A stretch of 5,462 nt of DNA, from NCBI GenBank assembly GCA_030044035.1, contig JASHWN010000251.1, positions 1 through 5,462 of the forward strand, in the 5' to 3' direction. Below, piece by piece: positions 4,886 to 5,462 of this stretch (the first letter of the stretch is position 1; every line of letters begins with the position of its first letter). A program made the position numbers and the translations under genes. Below the pieces are notes generated by a model. That model was not told the origin of the DNA and did not search any database. It saw only the letters and a program-made list of their open reading frames with translations. Source of the DNA: Xanthobacteraceae bacterium. Lineage in GTDB: Bacteria; Pseudomonadota; Alphaproteobacteria; Rhizobiales; Xanthobacteraceae.

Positions 4886-5212
4886 ATGCCGATCAACCCC
4901 GCCGCCGCGGCCAATGCCTATGCGGCGCTCGGCCGCCTTGGCGCGGAGGCCGGCAATCCGGCGCGCGCTATCGCCGGCGCGCCTTCGCCCGACGGGCCGA
5001 GCTTCAGCGCGATTCTCAAGGACGTGGTCTCGGCGGTGTCGCAGGCCGGCGCTCATGCCGATCAGCAGACCCAGGCCGCGGCCATGGGCAAGGCCAACAT
5101 GGTCGACGTCGTCACCGCCGTGGCCGAATCGGAAACTGCGATCAGCACGCTGGTCGCGGTGCGCGACAAGGTGATCGCGGCCTACGAGGACATTTTGAAG
5201 ATGCCGATCTGA
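4886..5212 (+). CDS. fliE: Flagellar hook-basal body protein FliE
   Basis: A 108-residue FliE, the usual size. FliE is the adaptor between the FliF MS ring and the rod and the first protein exported through the gate. The N-terminal third (1-42) is Ala/Gly/Pro-rich and variable. The conserved part starts at FSAILKDVVSAVSQAGAHAD and includes AAAMGKANMVDVVTAVAESE and TLVAVRDKVIAAYEDILKMPI, where the ...Y-x-DI-x-MPI ending is diagnostic. It has a strong ribosome-binding site: GGAGG at 4875-4879, 6 nt before ATG 4886. The order flgB-flgC-fliE is the common alphaproteobacterial one. Confidence 0.97.
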   Translation: MPINPAAAANAYAALGRLGAEAGNPARAIAGAPSPDGPSFSAILKDVVSAVSQAGAHADQQTQAAAMGKANMVDVVTAVAESETAISTLVAVRDKVIAAYEDILKMPI

Positions 5213-5257
5213 CCGACAATTTCATCCTCAGGACGAGGCAGAGCAGGCGGGGAGATG

Positions 5258-5462
5258 ATGACCGGACCGGAAGTGCTCGATGTGGCGCGCGACGCTATCG
5301 TGACGCTCTTGATCGTCGCGGCGCCGCTGATGCTGGTCGGCCTCGTTGTCGGCGTCGCTATCTCGTTGTTGCAGGCGCTGACGCAGATCCAGGAGACGAC
5401 GTTGGTCTTCATTCCGAAAATCCTGGCGATCTTCGTCGCGCTGTTGATCGCGCTGCCGTTCA
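5258..5462 (+). CDS. fliQ: Flagellar export gate protein FliQ (3' end outside window)
   Basis: The first 68 residues of FliQ, whose family length is about 87-90, so roughly 20 residues are missing at the window edge. FliQ surrounds FliP and FliR in the inner-membrane export gate. The sequence opens MTGPEVLDVARDAIVTLLIV, continues through the first membrane segment and the conserved turn SLLQALTQIQETTLVFIPKI (36-55), and ends in the second membrane segment (LAIFVALLIALPF). ATG 5258 is chosen because homologues generally start with M-T-x-x-EVLD and GGGGAG (5249-5254) sits just before it. ATG 5255, directly adjacent to that motif, would add one Met. It starts 45 bp after fliE, and fliR and flhB would be expected next. 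Confidence 0.96.
   Translation, partial: MTGPEVLDVARDAIVTLLIVAAPLMLVGLVVGVAISLLQALTQIQETTLVFIPKILAIFVALLIALPF

Noticed and set aside
5226..5238. CCTC/GAGG small hairpin between fliE and fliQ
   Set aside because: A 4-bp stem is too weak to support a terminator or attenuator, and fliE-fliQ spacing suggests one operon.

Overview
The window comes from an alphaproteobacterium, most likely a member of the Hyphomicrobiales in the Bradyrhizobium/Rhodopseudomonas neighbourhood. The evidence is high GC with strong GC3 in the flagellar genes, the divergent layout fliO-fliP / flgB-flgC-fliE-fliQ, a DUF1127 small protein, and TTAA-N7-TTAA boxes (CtrA type) between the divergent flagellar genes. The genus cannot be fixed from the sequence alone.

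Left part (about 1-1860): a small accessory or regulatory block with less extreme codon bias than the flagellar genes. A minus-strand DUF1127 gene (54-371) is divergent from a LysR-type regulator gene (596-1483, +). The LysR gene is followed by a possible weak terminator and a 70-residue small gene (1646-1858, +). The two small genes on either side of the LysR gene carry nearly the same 29-bp element (24/29 identical by hand count) at nearly the same distance from their start codons (31 and 32 nt). This is the most unexpected signal in the window and suggests a shared promoter or operator. The DUF1127-side copy also lies inside a 36-bp dyad with two concentric levels of symmetry.

Right part (1916-5462): an early flagellar cluster. 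On the minus strand, a FliO-like protein with a long disordered tail (2719-3708) is followed by fliP (1916-2680), both for the type III export gate. On the plus strand, flgB, flgC (proximal rod), fliE (MS-ring/rod adaptor) and the start of fliQ (export gate, cut by the window end) form a compact operon with gaps of 45-49 bp. The next genes would be expected to be fliR and flhB, but they lie outside.

The 270-bp region between fliO and flgB holds a perfect TTAA-N7-TTAACC box pointing at flgB and a near-identical copy in inverted orientation pointing at fliO. Each half of the export-gate and rod set could therefore be switched on together by CtrA, as known for early (class II) flagellar genes in Caulobacter. 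That regulatory reading is inferred from sequence. No tRNA, rRNA, CRISPR array, insertion sequence or complete undescribed multi-gene system was seen. The novelty, if any, lies in the LysR/small-gene block and in the FliO tail.
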